Source: Verrucomicrobiaceae bacterium (GTDB lineage: Bacteria; Verrucomicrobiota; Verrucomicrobiia; Verrucomicrobiales; Verrucomicrobiaceae). From it: 64,000 bases of DNA. Shown piece after piece: positions 48,546 through 57,468 of the stretch. Both the position numbers and the translations under genes were made by a program. The stretch spans positions 62,001 to 126,000 of the forward strand of contig JAEUHK010000106.1 in the NCBI GenBank assembly GCA_016795465.1, written 5' to 3'. Under the pieces are notes generated by a model. That model made no database searches. It saw only the letters and a program-made list of their open reading frames with translations, and was not told where the DNA came from. Each line of letters starts with the position of its first letter. Positions within the stretch are counted from its first letter, which is position 1.

Positions 48546-50108
48546 ATGAAGGAACGCCTCATGGACCGTGACCCGTTGCCGCTGGACCGCCGATTGAGGC
48601 AGGAGATTCTTTTTGCGCGTGAGCGTGTGTATCGCTTCGGGCAGGCGACTCCGATGGAGCGCATTATTTTGCCCGGAAACGAGCCTGAGCCGGAGATCTG
48701 GGTGAAGCGCGAGGACCTTTCGCCGATCAAGAGCTACAAATGGCGCGGCGCGTGCAATCGCATGGCGCAACTCACGCTGGAGCAGCGCGAGCGCGGCGTG
48801 GTGACGGCCTCGGCGGGCAATCATGCGCAAGGCGTGGCCCTCGCGGCGAAAACGCTCGGCATTCAGGCGCGCATCCACATGCCGCGCTCGACGCCGAAAG
48901 TGAAGCAAAACGCCGTGCGGCATCACGGTGGTGATTTTGTGCAGATCGTGCTCACGGGCGACAGTTACGACGAAGCGGTGCTCGCGGCTCGCGAATACGA
49001 AAAGGCCAGCGGAGCAGTCTATGTGCATGCTTACGACGATCTCGCGGTGATGGCCGGTCAGGGCACGCTGGCGGATGAGATCGTGCTTTCGGGCCACGGG
49101 CCGTTCGACGCGGCGTTTTTGCAAATCGGCGGCGGAGGCATGGCCTCGGCCACGGCGGACTGGCTCAAAACTTACTGGCCGGGCATCGAAATCATCGGCG
49201 TGGAAGGCGTGGGCCAGGCGTCGATGAAAGAGGCCATCGAAAAAGGCCAACCGGTCGAGCTGCACGACCTCGACATCTTCTGCGATGGCACTGCGGTTCG
49301 CAAAGCGGGTGCCCTGCCCTTTGAAATCTGTCGCACGATGCTCAATCGCATGTCCACCGTGACGAACGCGGAGGTCAGCGCGGCCATCCGCGTGCTGTGG
49401 GAAACCTTGCGCTGCATTTCCGAGCCCAGCGGCGCGATGGGACTCGCCGCCGTGCTCAAGGAACGTGCGTCGCTCGCCGGCAAGAAGGTGCTCATCGTCA
49501 TCACCGGAGCGAACATCGACTTCCTCCAGCTCGGTCTCATCGCGCAAAGCGAAGGCGCGGCCAGCACGGTGTCCCGCACGCTGCGCATCAACATTCCCGA
49601 GCGCCCCGGCGCGATGCTGTCGCTGCTCGACTCGTGTTTCGAGGGCCTGAACATCGCCGACTTCCAATACGGCCTGCATCATCCCGACGAGGCCTGGCCG
49701 GTCTTCACCGTCACCGCCGAAAGCGCCGCGAAACTCGCCGAACTGCCCGCGAGGCTCGATGAAGGCGGTTTCCAGTGGCAGGACCTTAGCGGCGCGGTCG
49801 ATGTGGCCTTCCGCGCCATCCCGCTGCGCGGTGATCTGCTCACGCATCCGCTTTTCCTGCGCCTCGATTTCTACGAACGCCCCGGTGCCCTGCACGACTT
49901 CCTCTCCCGCCTCATCCGCGACCGCGCCAGCCTCTGCTACTTCAACTACCGCCAATCCGGCGAACGCGTCGGCCGCGCCCTCATCGGCCTCACGTTTCAA
50001 GAAGCGGCCCAACGCAGCGCCTTTCTCGCCGATCTGCCGGAGCAAGGTGAAGGCTATCGCTCGTGCAAACCTGTGGGTGACGAGGTGCTGGCACGAATGA
50101 CCGCGTGA
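48546..50108 (+). CDS. ilvA: Threonine ammonia-lyase (threonine dehydratase), biosynthetic
   Basis: A 520-residue PLP enzyme. The PLP lysine is Lys65 in SPIKSYKWRGACN. Other motifs are TASAGNHAQGVALAAK, the glycine loop QIGGGGMASATADWL, and SEPSGAMGLAAV. The C-terminal regulatory part (about 345-520) carries two ACT-like repeats (LRINIPERPGAMLSLLD and LRLDFYERPGALHDFLS), as in the E. coli IlvA biosynthetic enzyme that is feedback-inhibited by isoleucine. It deaminates threonine to 2-oxobutanoate, the first step of isoleucine synthesis. The ATG at 48561 is an alternative start. Confidence 0.95.
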   Translation: MKERLMDRDPLPLDRRLRQEILFARERVYRFGQATPMERIILPGNEPEPEIWVKREDLSPIKSYKWRGACNRMAQLTLEQRERGVVTASAGNHAQGVALAAKTLGIQARIHMPRSTPKVKQNAVRHHGGDFVQIVLTGDSYDEAVLAAREYEKASGAVYVHAYDDLAVMAGQGTLADEIVLSGHGPFDAAFLQIGGGGMASATADWLKTYWPGIEIIGVEGVGQASMKEAIEKGQPVELHDLDIFCDGTAVRKAGALPFEICRTMLNRMSTVTNAEVSAAIRVLWETLRCISEPSGAMGLAAVLKERASLAGKKVLIVITGANIDFLQLGLIAQSEGAASTVSRTLRINIPERPGAMLSLLDSCFEGLNIADFQYGLHHPDEAWPVFTVTAESAAKLAELPARLDEGGFQWQDLSGAVDVAFRAIPLRGDLLTHPLFLRLDFYERPGALHDFLSRLIRDRASLCYFNYRQSGERVGRALIGLTFQEAAQRSAFLADLPEQGEGYRSCKPVGDEVLARMTA

Positions 50109-50160
50109 TGGTCATCTGATTTTGCCAGCAAGCACCGAGAAGCGCGCACGTTGACACGCG

Positions 50161-51048
50161 ATGATCTCGCTCAGACTTCCGCTCCCGCTTTTCGTCCTCG
50201 CCGCCGCTTCCTCGCTTTTGGCGCAAACGCCCGCGCCCAAGGCCAAAACGGCGAATGACTACGTCGCGCAACTCGTCGCCAAGCTCTCGCCGACGCGTCA
50301 GCTCGTTTATAAGAAGGTCGCGGACCGTGAGTTGAAGCTGCATGTGTTTCAACCGGACGGTTGGAAGGCGAGCGACAAGCGCACGTGCTTCATCACCATC
50401 CACGGTGGTGGCTGGACGGGCATGGGGCCGGAGCGCATGTATGCGTTTGCCGATCATTTTGCAAAACTCGGCCTCGTGAGCATCAGCGTGCAGTATCGGC
50501 TGGCCAGCGCGAAGACGAATACGACTGTCTTCGATTGCGTGAAGGACGTGCGGTCGGCGGTGCGCTATGTGAAGGCGCATGCGGGCGAGCTAGGCATCGA
50601 TCCTGGCAAAATCATCGCCAGCGGTGGCTCAGCCGGCGGCCACTTAGCCGCCTCGACGGCGATGTTCGACGGCATCAACGAAAAGAGCGACGATTTGAGG
50701 GTCTCGGCGGCACCTAATGCACTCGTGCTGCTCTTCCCGGTCATCGACACCTCGAAGGAAGGCTACGGCAACGCCCGCATCGGCGAGCGTTGGCAGGAAA
50801 TCTCGCCCGCGCACAACGTGCGTCCCGGTCTGCCACCCACGATCACCTTTCACGGCACCGCCGATCCCACGACGCCCTTCAAAGGTGCTCAGATCTTCCA
50901 CGAGGCCATGCTCAAGGCCGGCAACCGCAGCGAACTCGTCATCCACGAGGGCGGGGATCACGGTTACCTCATGCGCACGCAGCCGCTGTATGACGAGTGC
51001 CTCGCTAAAACCGATGCTTTCCTGAAATCCCTCCATTTGCTCCCATGA
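50161..51048 (+). CDS. Exported alpha/beta-hydrolase esterase
   Basis: A 295-residue protein with a signal peptide (about 1-20). Alpha/beta hydrolase (BD-FAE/esterase) features are the oxyanion motif ITIHGGGWTG, nucleophile elbow ASGGSAGGHLAAS, acid HGTADPTTP and catalytic His GGDHGY. Secreted relatives are carbohydrate esterases or lipases. First of four adjacent plus-strand genes; its stop overlaps the next start as ATGA, which supports a role in degrading an acylated polysaccharide with its neighbours. Confidence 0.88.
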   Translation: MISLRLPLPLFVLAAASSLLAQTPAPKAKTANDYVAQLVAKLSPTRQLVYKKVADRELKLHVFQPDGWKASDKRTCFITIHGGGWTGMGPERMYAFADHFAKLGLVSISVQYRLASAKTNTTVFDCVKDVRSAVRYVKAHAGELGIDPGKIIASGGSAGGHLAASTAMFDGINEKSDDLRVSAAPNALVLLFPVIDTSKEGYGNARIGERWQEISPAHNVRPGLPPTITFHGTADPTTPFKGAQIFHEAMLKAGNRSELVIHEGGDHGYLMRTQPLYDECLAKTDAFLKSLHLLP

Positions 51049-54000
51049 AGCACTCTTGGCTCTTTTTCGCCCTCGCACCCATTCTTCATGCGGCGCTGCC
51101 GGTGGTTGATCTATCGCAGGACACCTCACGGCATGTAATCGTGTCTCAAGGCACCGAGGAGGTCTATCAAGGCCATCCGACGACGCTGTTGATGCCGGAT
51201 GGCAAAACGATGTTTTGCGTGTGGACGCACGGGCATGGCGGCACGGCGGGGCCTCTGAAGCGCAGCGATGATGGCGGCAAGACATGGAGCGAGGAGCTGC
51301 CGGTGCCGGAGAACTGGTGGAAGGTCAAAAATTGCCCGGCGATCTATCGCCTCACTGATCCGCAGGGCGTGCCGCGGCTCATCGTGTATGCGGGCCAGGG
51401 TCCGGATGGCACGATGCAGCAGTCGGTTTCCACCGATGAAGGAAAAACGTGGTCGCCGATGCAGAGCAACGGCCTCGTGTGTGTGATGCCGTTTTGCACG
51501 ATCATGCCGGTAGAGGGCGGGAAGAAGCTCATCGGCCTCTCGAACATCCGACGACCCGGCGAAACGAAGGACAAGCGGTCGAATGTCGTCACGCAGAGCG
51601 AATCGACCGACGGCGGCCTCACTTGGAGCCCGTGGCGCATCCTCGTTGATCTCGGTGATCTGAAGCCCTGTGAGCCGGAAGTGATTCGTTCGCCCGATGG
51701 CAAACAATTGCTGTGCATGATGCGCGAAAACATCCGCACGGAACCCGCGCACTTCATCACGAGCGATGACGAGGGCAAAACGTGGTCGGAGGTGAAGGCG
51801 TTGCCGCTCGGTTTGCACGGTGACCGGCATAAAGCGGTGTATGCGAAGGATGGAAGGCTCGTGATCGCCTTCCGCGACACCGGTTTGAAAAGTCCGACGA
51901 AGAATCACTTCGTCGCGTGGGTGGGCCGATACGAGGACATCGTCAGCGGGAAGGACGGCGAATACAAAATCAAGCTGCTACACAGCCACAAAGGCAGCGA
52001 TTGCGGCTATCCGGGCCTCGAACTGCTGCCGGATGGCTCGGCCGTCGCCACGACCTACATCAAGTATCGCGAAGGTCCCGAGCAGAACTCGGTGGTGAGC
52101 ACGCGCTTCACGCTCGCGGAGACCGACAAGGCGGAGAAGACGACCGACGCAACTCCCGAACGCAAAGCGGCAGGCAGCGTGCTCGACGATGACGCAGCGC
52201 AGTTCACTGGACCGTGGATGGCCAGCAACAAACTCCAGTCACTTGTCTCCTCCAGTTACCGCAGAGCGGATCGCAGTAAGAATGCCATCGCCACTTTCAC
52301 CCCGGAGATTCCAGCAGATGGCAAATACGAAGTGCGCTTGTTGTATGTCCATGCCTCCAATCGCACCAGCAAGGCCACGATCACCATCCGCGGTGCCGAG
52401 GGCGAAAAAGTCGTCACGCAAAACCAGCGTGAAGCCTGCTTGGAAGATGGCATTCCGCGTTCGCTGGGGGTGTTCGCCTTTGCAAAGGGCAAAACGAGCA
52501 CGATTGAGATTTCAAACGCGGGCGCGGACGGCTTCGTCGTCGTCGATGGCCTGCAAATCGTGCCAGAGACCGAAGCCATCGTGGAGCGCAACACGCGGGC
52601 TGACTCGGGCTTTCCCATGAAGACGAGCGAGGCCGCGGTGTCGGTGAAAATCCCACCACCGATGCTTTTGAAGAGTGCCGCGAAGCCGCAGGATGTGGAT
52701 GGCAAGTCGTATGATCTCGTCGTTATCGGCGGAACGCCTGGTGGCATCGCCTGTGCGGTGCGTGCGGCACGCGAGGGACTCAGCGTGCTGCTGGTGAATC
52801 ACACGCAGCATCTCGGCGGCTTCGTCACCAGTGGCGCGGGCGGCTGGGAGGCACCGTATGACGGTCTGCGCTCGCCGATCTATGGCGAGATGATCACGGG
52901 CGCGGCGCAGTATTACGCGAAGACCTATGGCGAAGGCTCGCCGCAGCACATCGCCTCCATGCCGAGCAAGACGAGCCGTGCGCACATCGACCGTCCGAAG
53001 ATCGAGCCGCGCATCGCGGAAATGCTTTTCAACGAGATGGTCGCCAAGGAGGAGACGCTCACAGTGCTACTCGGCCATATCGTCACGAAAGCAGAGCGCG
53101 ACGGCGCTTTGATCCAAAGCGTGACGCTTAAGCCGATGCATGGCGAAAAGACGATCACGGTCAGCGGCAAGGTTTTCGCCGACGGCATGTATGAGGGCGA
53201 TTTGATGGCCGTGGCTGGTGTGAAGACGCAAATCGGCCGCGAATCCCGTGCGCAATACGGCGAGAAGCATGCTGGCGTCATTTACACGCAGGAACGCCAC
53301 AAGGAACCCGGCCAGCGCGGTTTTCCGAAGGCCGCCGATGAAGGCACGCTGAACATCCGCTACAACAGCCATGCCACCGCCGACATCGTCGAAGGGCCGC
53401 AAAGCGGCGAGGCGGATGGCAGCGTGATGGCCTACAACTACCGCCTCATTCTCACACGCGATCCAGCGAACCGGATCAGGGTCGAAAAGCCCGCGAACTT
53501 CGATCTCGCCATCGCCAAAGCCGCTGGTGGCGGCGGCTTCGTGCCGAATCTGCCGAACAAGAAGGTCGCGTGGAATGGCGGACGCCTCATTGGCCCGCAA
53601 AACGAGTATCCCGGTGCCGACTGGCCCACGCGTGAGGCGATTTCAAAGCGTTACCTCGACGCCATGCTCATGCGTCTCTGGTGGGTGCAAAATGATCCCG
53701 AGGCTCCAGAAAAGGAGCGCAAGCAATTCGCGAACTACGGCCTTGCGGCCGATGAGTTCCCCGACAACGGCCATGCGCCGTATGAAATCTACGTCCGCGA
53801 AGCGCGGCGACTTGTCGGGCGCTATGTTTTCAAAGAACAGGACAACGTCATCGCCGAAGGCATCTCCCGCACGCCCATTCACGCCGACAGCATCGCCATG
53901 ACCGACTGGCCGGTCGATTCCGTCGCCTGCCTGCCGCGCAAGGCACCCGGCGGCAACACGGACGGCATTCTCTTCCTCGGCGAAGAATCCCGCCCCGCGC

Positions 54001-54521
54001 AGGTGCCGTATCGCTCCATCCTAACAAACGAAATCGAAAACCTCCTCGTCCCAGTCGCCATCAGCGCCTCGCACGTCGGCTGGGGCAGCATCCGCCTCGA
54101 ACCCGTGTGGATGCAACTCGGCGAAGGCGCCGGTTTCGCCGCCGCACTGGCCGTGAAAGCCCAAACAACGCCTGCGAAGCTCGATCCCGATGTGTTGATC
54201 CGCAAACTGGCCATGAGCCACGTGATGGTCTCGTTCTTCAACGACGTGGATGTTGCAGCGAATGATCCGCGAGTGGCCGCCGCGCAGTATTTCGGCACGA
54301 AGGGCTTCTTAGCGAGCTACGATGCCAAACTCGACGCACCGCTCACAGAGGCGGTGAAGGCCGCATGGGAGAATGGTTTCATAGAACTCCAAAAAAGCAC
54401 GTTAGAGCCGATGCAGCTCGCGAAGGTCGTTTACGCCGCAGAGGCCCACAAATCGCCCGCCACGGCTGAAAAGCGCGGTGCAAGGCTTCTCAGCCTTTGG
54501 AACAAGTTGAACTCCAAGTAA
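51045..54521 (+). CDS. Fusion: sialidase-like propeller, carbohydrate-binding-type module, FAD-dependent oxidoreductase
   Basis: A 1158-residue exported protein. Residues about 20-375 form a sialidase-like beta-propeller with four Asp-box motifs (SDDGGKTWSEE, STDEGKTWSPM, STDGGLTWSPW, SDDEGKTWSEV). No RIP motif is seen, so sialic acid need not be the substrate. Residues about 395-520 look like a golvesin/xanthan-lyase-type module (GKYEVRLLYVHASNRTSKATITIRG ... DGFVVVDGLQIVP). Residues about 530-1150 are an FAD oxidoreductase (YDLVVIGGTPGGIACAVRAAREG, HLGGFVTSGAGGWEA, FADGMYEGDLMAVAG), paralogous to the protein at 46827. Co-translated with the esterase (ATGA) and 3 bp before the next gene. The domain boundary is continuous, with no sign of a sequencing frameshift. 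Confidence 0.87.
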   Translation: MKHSWLFFALAPILHAALPVVDLSQDTSRHVIVSQGTEEVYQGHPTTLLMPDGKTMFCVWTHGHGGTAGPLKRSDDGGKTWSEELPVPENWWKVKNCPAIYRLTDPQGVPRLIVYAGQGPDGTMQQSVSTDEGKTWSPMQSNGLVCVMPFCTIMPVEGGKKLIGLSNIRRPGETKDKRSNVVTQSESTDGGLTWSPWRILVDLGDLKPCEPEVIRSPDGKQLLCMMRENIRTEPAHFITSDDEGKTWSEVKALPLGLHGDRHKAVYAKDGRLVIAFRDTGLKSPTKNHFVAWVGRYEDIVSGKDGEYKIKLLHSHKGSDCGYPGLELLPDGSAVATTYIKYREGPEQNSVVSTRFTLAETDKAEKTTDATPERKAAGSVLDDDAAQFTGPWMASNKLQSLVSSSYRRADRSKNAIATFTPEIPADGKYEVRLLYVHASNRTSKATITIRGAEGEKVVTQNQREACLEDGIPRSLGVFAFAKGKTSTIEISNAGADGFVVVDGLQIVPETEAIVERNTRADSGFPMKTSEAAVSVKIPPPMLLKSAAKPQDVDGKSYDLVVIGGTPGGIACAVRAAREGLSVLLVNHTQHLGGFVTSGAGGWEAPYDGLRSPIYGEMITGAAQYYAKTYGEGSPQHIASMPSKTSRAHIDRPKIEPRIAEMLFNEMVAKEETLTVLLGHIVTKAERDGALIQSVTLKPMHGEKTITVSGKVFADGMYEGDLMAVAGVKTQIGRESRAQYGEKHAGVIYTQERHKEPGQRGFPKAADEGTLNIRYNSHATADIVEGPQSGEADGSVMAYNYRLILTRDPANRIRVEKPANFDLAIAKAAGGGGFVPNLPNKKVAWNGGRLIGPQNEYPGADWPTREAISKRYLDAMLMRLWWVQNDPEAPEKERKQFANYGLAADEFPDNGHAPYEIYVREARRLVGRYVFKEQDNVIAEGISRTPIHADSIAMTDWPVDSVACLPRKAPGGNTDGILFLGEESRPAQVPYRSILTNEIENLLVPVAISASHVGWGSIRLEPVWMQLGEGAGFAAALAVKAQTTPAKLDPDVLIRKLAMSHVMVSFFNDVDVAANDPRVAAAQYFGTKGFLASYDAKLDAPLTEAVKAAWENGFIELQKSTLEPMQLAKVVYAAEAHKSPATAEKRGARLLSLWNKLNSK

Positions 54522-54524
54522 GCG

Positions 54525-56069
54525 ATGAAGCGACTTCTCACTCCTATCCTCTATCTCGGTGCATTGACACTGAACGCGCCTTTGCTCTCGCAAGAAGCCG
54601 CACTCAAGCGCCCGCCTGCGCCGGTTTTGAAGAAGGGTGAAAAGCAGCTCTTCGTGGACAGCGTCATGATTCGAAGCAAGCAGGGCGTCACGCGTGTCAT
54701 CCACCCGGCGAAGAAACTGGAGCACCCGGTGCTCACGGCTGACATGCCTTGGGAAGTGAGGACCGTGGGCGGCATCATCGACAAGCGGGTGAACATCTAC
54801 GGAACGGTGCTGCGAGATGAAAAAACCGGCACCTTCCGAATGTGGTATGCCGATGCGGGCAGCGTGCTTTACGCCAACTCCAGCGATGGGATTCACTGGG
54901 AGCGCCCGGTTTTGAAGGTGAAGGGAGCGACGAATGAAACAGATCTGCGTCTGCACAGTCCCAGCATCATCGAAGACAAGTTCGAGACGGACCCGGCGAA
55001 GCGCTACAAGGCGGTTGGCAATGCGAGCACCGGAGTGGACGATGCCAAGCTGCAGCGGCTCAAGGACAAGTTTGAGATGGTGGATTGGTATCGGGACAAA
55101 ACGCAGCGCCTGTATTACGCGGCTCATTCCGCCGATGGCCTGCGTTGGAAGGTGGATCCCGAGCCCATCCTGCTCGGCTGCGACACCATCACGCTGTCGC
55201 AGGACCCGGTGACGGGCGAATACCTCGCCTTTCACAAGCGTCAGGGCGATCCGCGTGTGATCGGCATCCGCCATGTGTTTCTCTCGGTCAGCAAGGACAT
55301 GAAGCACTGGTCCGAGCCGCATCCTGTGGTGGTGGCTGATGAAGTGGACAACAAAGCCACGCGCAAGCTGAAGGGCGGCACTTACTCGGAATACTACAAC
55401 CTCTCCGCCTTTCCTTATGCGGGCCAATGGCTGGGCTTTGTCACGCATTTCCGACGCGTCGAGCCGCCGTCGGCTTTGTTCGGCAATGACGAGGTGAATG
55501 GCCGCAAAAGATCCGCCACTGGCATCATCGATGTGCAACTCGTCACCAGCCGCGATGGCCGACATTGGCACCGCTGCTCGGATCGCAGTCCGGTCATCCC
55601 GCTGGGGCCGCATGCCTATGATGCCGGCAGCATTTTTGGCCTGTGCAACGCGCCCGTGATCGTCGGCGATGAGATGTGGATGTATTACACCGCCTCGACC
55701 ACCCCGCACGGCGGCCTGGCACCGGAAAAAGAGCAGTCCATCGCCTGTGCCGCGTGGCGGATCGACGGCTTGGCTTCGTTGAAGGCCAAGGACAAGCCGG
55801 GGAGCATCGAAACGCATGAGTTTGTCCCCGAAGGCAGCAAGCTTACGGTCAATGCGGATGTCAAAAGCGGCAGTCTCGCCGTGGAGGTGCTGGATGCCGA
55901 CGGACAAGTCATCTCAGGCTACGAAAAGGAAACCAGCATGATCGAAAAGCGGGATTCCGTGAAGCTGGCCATCCGTTGGAAAGACGCGGAAGCGCTTCCC
56001 GCGGGCAAGCCCATCCGTCTCCGCTTTCATCTGCTGAATGGAGACCTCTATAGCTACGTGATTGATTGA
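54525..56069 (+). CDS. Exported beta-propeller glycosidase-like protein
   Basis: A 514-residue protein with a signal peptide (about 1-23). Repeated blades carry FRMWYADAGSVLYANSSDGIHWERP, RLYYAAHSADGLRWKVDPEP, VFLSVSKDMKHWSEPHPVV and VQLVTSRDGRHWHRCSDRSPV. These are reminiscent of the GH32/GH43 and sialidase superfamilies, but I cannot assign a family. A small C-terminal beta domain follows (VKSGSLAVEVLDADGQVISGYE). Third gene of the operon, 3 bp after the fusion gene. A hydrolase role on the same polysaccharide is inference. Confidence 0.8.
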   Translation: MKRLLTPILYLGALTLNAPLLSQEAALKRPPAPVLKKGEKQLFVDSVMIRSKQGVTRVIHPAKKLEHPVLTADMPWEVRTVGGIIDKRVNIYGTVLRDEKTGTFRMWYADAGSVLYANSSDGIHWERPVLKVKGATNETDLRLHSPSIIEDKFETDPAKRYKAVGNASTGVDDAKLQRLKDKFEMVDWYRDKTQRLYYAAHSADGLRWKVDPEPILLGCDTITLSQDPVTGEYLAFHKRQGDPRVIGIRHVFLSVSKDMKHWSEPHPVVVADEVDNKATRKLKGGTYSEYYNLSAFPYAGQWLGFVTHFRRVEPPSALFGNDEVNGRKRSATGIIDVQLVTSRDGRHWHRCSDRSPVIPLGPHAYDAGSIFGLCNAPVIVGDEMWMYYTASTTPHGGLAPEKEQSIACAAWRIDGLASLKAKDKPGSIETHEFVPEGSKLTVNADVKSGSLAVEVLDADGQVISGYEKETSMIEKRDSVKLAIRWKDAEALPAGKPIRLRFHLLNGDLYSYVID

Positions 56070-56072
56070 CTC

Positions 56073-57299
56073 ATGAAACCGCTTCTTCTCTGCTGCTTGC
56101 TGCTCACTCCGATGCTCATACACGCACAGGCGAAACCGCTCGCGCAGGACTACCGCGTCGTGTTTCACAATCCAGATCGCGAGCGCTATGTCGAGGGACC
56201 TGGCTTGGTGCGGATGAATGATGGCTCACTCATCGCGGTGGTGCCCGTGGTGCCGCGTAATGAGTGGAGTGCCGAGCGACGGGCCACGCAGAGCCGCACG
56301 CACATTCTGCGCAGCAGCGATGGCGGGCAGAATTGGGAACAGGTATCGGAGCTGCCCTATTACTCTGCCGCGCCGTGGATTCACAAGGGCGAGCTTTTTC
56401 TCTTCGCAAACAAGGGCGGCACGAAGGTGCGCAATGACGATCTGCTGCTCTTGAAGAGCACGGATGGTGGCAAGACGTGGTCGGAAGCGGTGACGTTGTT
56501 TGAAGGGCACTTCTGGAACTGCCACACGGGCATGGTGCAGAAGGCGGACCGGCTTTACTGGGCCACGGATGATCTCGCGCTCGGCAAGCTGCGCGGACCG
56601 CGCATCATCGCGGGCGATTTGAGCCACGATCCGATGAATCCGAAAGCGTGGCGCTTGTCCGAGCCCGTGCCGTTTCCAGGTGTGCCCGATGCGATGACAA
56701 ATCCGCAGTTCGACAAGCTCAGCAGCCAGTATCTGGAGCCGAACGTGATCGAGGTGCGTGGAAAGCTGCGCGTGATGATGACCGTAAAGCCGAAACGCCA
56801 GTCCACCGCCGGACTTGCCGCCGTGCTCGACTTTGAGGACAAGGGCGGGCCGATCGAGCTGAAGTTCACGCAGTATCATCCGATGCCGGGCGGGCAGTTG
56901 AAGTTCTGCATCCTCTACGATGAGAAATCGAAGCTGTTCTGGGCCACGGCGAACATCGTCGTGGACAGCCAGGGTGCCTACGATTGGTGGCAGGACGGCG
57001 AGAAGCGCGGCAATGTCGCCTTTGCCAGCGGCGTGGGCGGCAATGACCGCCGCTTTCTCATGCTCATGTATGGTCTCGATGGCATGAACTGGTTCCAGGC
57101 CGGCTGTGTGGCGCAGGCGGGCAAAATCTCGCAGTCCTTCATGTATGCGCGGCCGGTGATCGACGGCGACGACCTCGCGATCATCGCGCGCAGCAGCATC
57201 AACGCGCCAAATCAGCACGATGCCGATCACGCCACGTTTCATCGCGTGAAGAACTTCCGCAGCCTCGCGCTGAAACTCACGCCGGAGCCGGAGGAGTAG
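56073..57299 (+). CDS. Exported sialidase/BNR-repeat family protein
   Basis: A 408-residue protein with a signal peptide (MKPLLLCCLLLTPMLIHAQ). Two Asp boxes (RSSDGGQNWEQVS and KSTDGGKTWSEAV) mark a six-bladed exo-alpha-sialidase-type propeller, with other blades LYWATDDLALGKL and KLFWATANIVVD. No RIP motif is visible at the N-terminus, so substrate is uncertain. Last gene of the operon, 3 bp after the previous one; 169 bp then separate it from the sulfatase. Confidence 0.85.
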   Translation: MKPLLLCCLLLTPMLIHAQAKPLAQDYRVVFHNPDRERYVEGPGLVRMNDGSLIAVVPVVPRNEWSAERRATQSRTHILRSSDGGQNWEQVSELPYYSAAPWIHKGELFLFANKGGTKVRNDDLLLLKSTDGGKTWSEAVTLFEGHFWNCHTGMVQKADRLYWATDDLALGKLRGPRIIAGDLSHDPMNPKAWRLSEPVPFPGVPDAMTNPQFDKLSSQYLEPNVIEVRGKLRVMMTVKPKRQSTAGLAAVLDFEDKGGPIELKFTQYHPMPGGQLKFCILYDEKSKLFWATANIVVDSQGAYDWWQDGEKRGNVAFASGVGGNDRRFLMLMYGLDGMNWFQAGCVAQAGKISQSFMYARPVIDGDDLAIIARSSINAPNQHDADHATFHRVKNFRSLALKLTPEPEE

Positions 57300-57437
57300 C
57301 TTCGATGTGGACGTGGCTTCCGATGATCCGCAAAACGCACCGAAGTCGTCACGAAGGCCGAAAAAGGCGGTTCAGAGTCGGCAAGGCGAAGGCGGGACGA
57401 AGTGTTGAGGCCGATGTTTGTCAGCTTGATGAAGCAT

Positions 57438-57458
57438 TGAACGGTTTGGCACCGTTCA
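57438..57458. other. Short hairpin upstream of the sulfatase
   Basis: tgaacggt (57438-57445) pairs with accgttca (57451-57458), loop of 5 nt. No T run follows, so it is not a clear terminator. It ends 10 nt before the sulfatase ATG. The rest of the 169-bp gap (57300-57468) shows nothing else. Confidence 0.4.
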
Positions 57459-57468
57459 CGCGGCTGCC

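Noticed and set aside
47262..50045. 927-codon minus-strand frame across the FAD oxidoreductase and ilvA
   Set aside because: Runs antisense through two unrelated well-supported genes, and has no recognisable domain.
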